From Mimachlamys varia (taxonomy: Eukaryota > Mollusca > Bivalvia > Pectinida > Pectinidae), in the NCBI GenBank assembly GCA_947623455.1, contig OX392541.1:5222701-5286700 (forward strand): a stretch of 64,000 bases of DNA, written 5' to 3'. Below are positions 62,404 through 64,000 of this stretch, piece after piece. Each line of letters opens with the position of its first letter. Positions within the stretch are counted from its first letter, which is position 1. The notes under the pieces are model-generated. The model searched no databases. It was not told where the DNA came from and saw only the letters and a program-made list of their open reading frames with translations. Both the position numbers and the translations under genes were made by a program.

Positions 62404-63261
62404 GCCCCAGTCACAACGGACCTACGACCAGGTTATGACCTAGTTGCGACCGAAGAAAATTGGAATCCAGGGAAATCGTAGCATGAGCGCACGACCAGTT
62501 GCAGTGGTCGTGGGTGATCGTACGCGCAAAATCAGTCGCAGCAAGGTTGATGGTCATGTTCAAAACTTCTGACCTGCGATTCTAAATCGCAAGTGGTCGC
62601 AGAACGGTCGTACCACCAGTTGCACATGAAAGCAGGACCAGTCGTGCATGACCGGGGGCCAAGTAGTTGCAAATTGGTCGTGCTACTCTACGATTGGTGG
62701 TACCACCGATCGTATGACCTCACAATTGGTCGTACGATCAGTCACGACCTGTCCCACGACCACTGCGACTAGTCGTGCGCTCATGCTACGATTTCCCTGC
62801 GATTCCGATCTTCTTCGGTCGCAACTAGGTTGTAACCTGGTCGTAGGTCCGGTGTGACTGTGAGCAGTCGCAGGTTGTCACGACTGATCGTGCGAGCAAT
62901 CGAAGGTTTCCACGACTGATCGTGCGAGCAGTCGCAGGTTGCCACGACTGATCGTGCGAGCAGTCGCAGGTTGCCACGACTGATTGTGCGATTGGTCACT
63001 CATCACACCACTCATCGCACGATTGCTCACGATTGCCTTCGATTGCCTACGATTGATCTTGCGATCAATCTTCTCCAATTGTAAGTCATTGCGGACCAAG
63101 CGCACCACCAATCGTACGATGACCTACCACCAGTCGTAGGACCAATCGCAGTATGCGATCGCGAATAGACATCGCAACAAACATTGCCGATCGGTCGTAA
63201 CTCGGCCAAATCGCCCCCAATCGCACGATTCAGAAATCGTACGATCTGGTGTGACTATAGC
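62404..63261. mobile_element. 858-bp foldback DNA element inserted in the array
   Basis: It sits inside the 51-bp array with TTAA on each side (62400-62403 and 63262-63265), which the uninterrupted array carries once (gacaTTAAagg). The ends gccccagtcacaacgg and, reverse-complemented from 63261, gctatagtcacaccag share GC..AGTCACA-C. Within it, 62408-62515 and 62757-62861 are inverted copies over ~105 bp (for example gacctacgaccaggtta and its complement). A 32-bp repeat of ~4 copies (gtcgcaggttgccacgactg) fills 62863-62993. It is rich in palindromic CGATCG/CGTACGA words and markedly GC-richer than its surroundings. No transposase is present. TTAA would fit piggyBac- or Kolobok-type non-autonomous elements; the superfamily is not proven. 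Confidence 0.8.
62863..62993. repeat. 32-bp repeat inside the foldback element, ~4 copies
   Basis: Unit gagcagtcgcaggttgcc plus acgactgatcgtgc. It carries two short inverted words (gcagtcgc and gactgatcg). Nested within the transposon-like insertion. Confidence 0.8.
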
Positions 63262-64000
63262 TTAAAGGAAATGTTATACTAACATAACAGTGATATAGAG
63301 TACAACATGACATTAAAGGAAATGTTATACTAACAGAACAGTGATATAGAGTAGAACATGACATTAAAGGAAATGTTATACTAACAGAACAGTGATATAG
63401 AATAGAACATGACATTAAAGGAAATGTTATACTAACAGAACAGTGATATAAAGTAGAACATGACATTAAAGGAAATGTTATACTAACAGAACAGTGATAT
63501 AAAGTAGAACATGACATTAAAGGAAATGTTATACTAACATAACAGTGATATAGAGTAGAACATGACATTAAAGGAAATGTTATACTAACAGAACAGTGAT
63601 ATAGAGTAGAACATGACATTAAAGGAAATGTTATACTAACAGAACAGTGATATAGAGTAGAACATGACATTAAAGGAAATGTTATACTAACATAACAGTG
63701 ATATAGAGTAGAACATGACATTAAAGGAAATGTTATACTAACAGAACAGTGATATAAAGTAGAACATGACATTAAAGGAAATGTTATACTAACATAACAG
63801 TGATATAGAGTAGAACATGACATTAAAGGAAATGTTATACTAACAGAACAGTGATATAGAGTAGAACATGACATTAAAGGAAATGTTATACTAACAGAAC
63901 AGTGATATAAAGTAGAACATGACATTAAAGGAAATGTTATACTAACATAACAGTGATATAGAGTAGAACATGACATTAAAGGAAATGTTATACTAACAGA
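63262..64000. repeat. 51-bp minisatellite, right block, continuing past the window
   Basis: Same 51-bp unit as 61927-62399, ~14.5 copies, more homogeneous than the left block. The alternation of aacataac and aacagaac and of tatagag and tataaag suggests a multi-monomer order. The array is cut by the right edge of the window. Confidence 0.95.

Noticed and set aside
1..64000. Telomeric repeat (TTAGGG) or a CENP-B box within an array
   Set aside because: No TTAGGG runs were seen and no monomer contains a recognisable CENP-B box, so a telomere or CENP-B-type centromere cannot be claimed from the sequence.

Overview
This window looks like nuclear DNA of a bivalve-like mollusc or another lophotrochozoan. 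It is AT-rich, with no bacterial operons or dense coding. It carries a tRNA-headed SINE of the kind common in bivalves, 5'-truncated non-LTR (LINE) fragments, a decayed mariner element, several foldback/MITE elements and exon-like pieces with consensus splice donors or TATA boxes. The organism call is an inference from repeat style, not from an identified gene.

The dominant fact is tandem repetition. At least twenty unrelated minisatellite arrays, with periods from about 15 to 56 bp, fill roughly two thirds of the window (hand estimate, about 42 of 64 kb). In order they are: 40 bp (1-112), 53 bp (131-12738, about 238 copies), 20 bp (12739-13755), 29 bp (14123-14357), 21/22 bp (15003-15328), 39/40 bp (15329-19830), 37 bp (20301-22058), 30 bp with CRE half-sites (23692-23906), 42/39 bp (25983-26318), 35 bp (26823-30967), an irregular 15-18 bp repeat (33711-35512), 24 bp (35561-37050, split), 31 bp (37201-37730), 21 bp (38445-38605), 46 bp (39265-40090), 47 bp (40125-40833), 56 bp (41348-42913), 27 bp (45306-46018), 33 bp (46413-50213), 30 bp (55889-56404), 51 bp (56661-58553), another 27 bp (60545-61925) and another 51 bp (61927 to the window end, split by a transposon). 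Many arrays touch each other with no unique spacer, and several show higher-order duplications of 4-56 monomers. Almost every long open reading frame here, including those of more than 1000 codons, is a by-product of an array whose monomer lacks stop codons.

Mobile elements lie in and between the arrays. They are a degenerate LINE 3' end (30982-31995, + strand), a SINE (23368-23586), a second tRNA-like SINE head (32405-32480, minus), a MITE (40889-41096), a mariner with an inactivated transposase and intact TA-flanked terminal repeats (42959-44147), a cluster of old dispersed repeats with a hairpin terminus (53850-55160), a broken reverse-transcriptase LINE (58640-60150, minus) and an 858-bp foldback element flanked by TTAA inside the last array (62404-63261).

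Host genes are thinly represented. The best candidates are a signal-peptide-encoding first exon with TATA box and GTAAGT donor (25465-25519, minus), a possible small secreted, very basic four-cysteine peptide ORF with an upstream TATA box (33045-33239, +) and an ETS/YY1 motif pair overlapping a well-placed ATG (45164-45262, +). If these belong to real genes, the arrays would be intronic or intergenic. Nothing here forms a recognisable multi-gene pathway.
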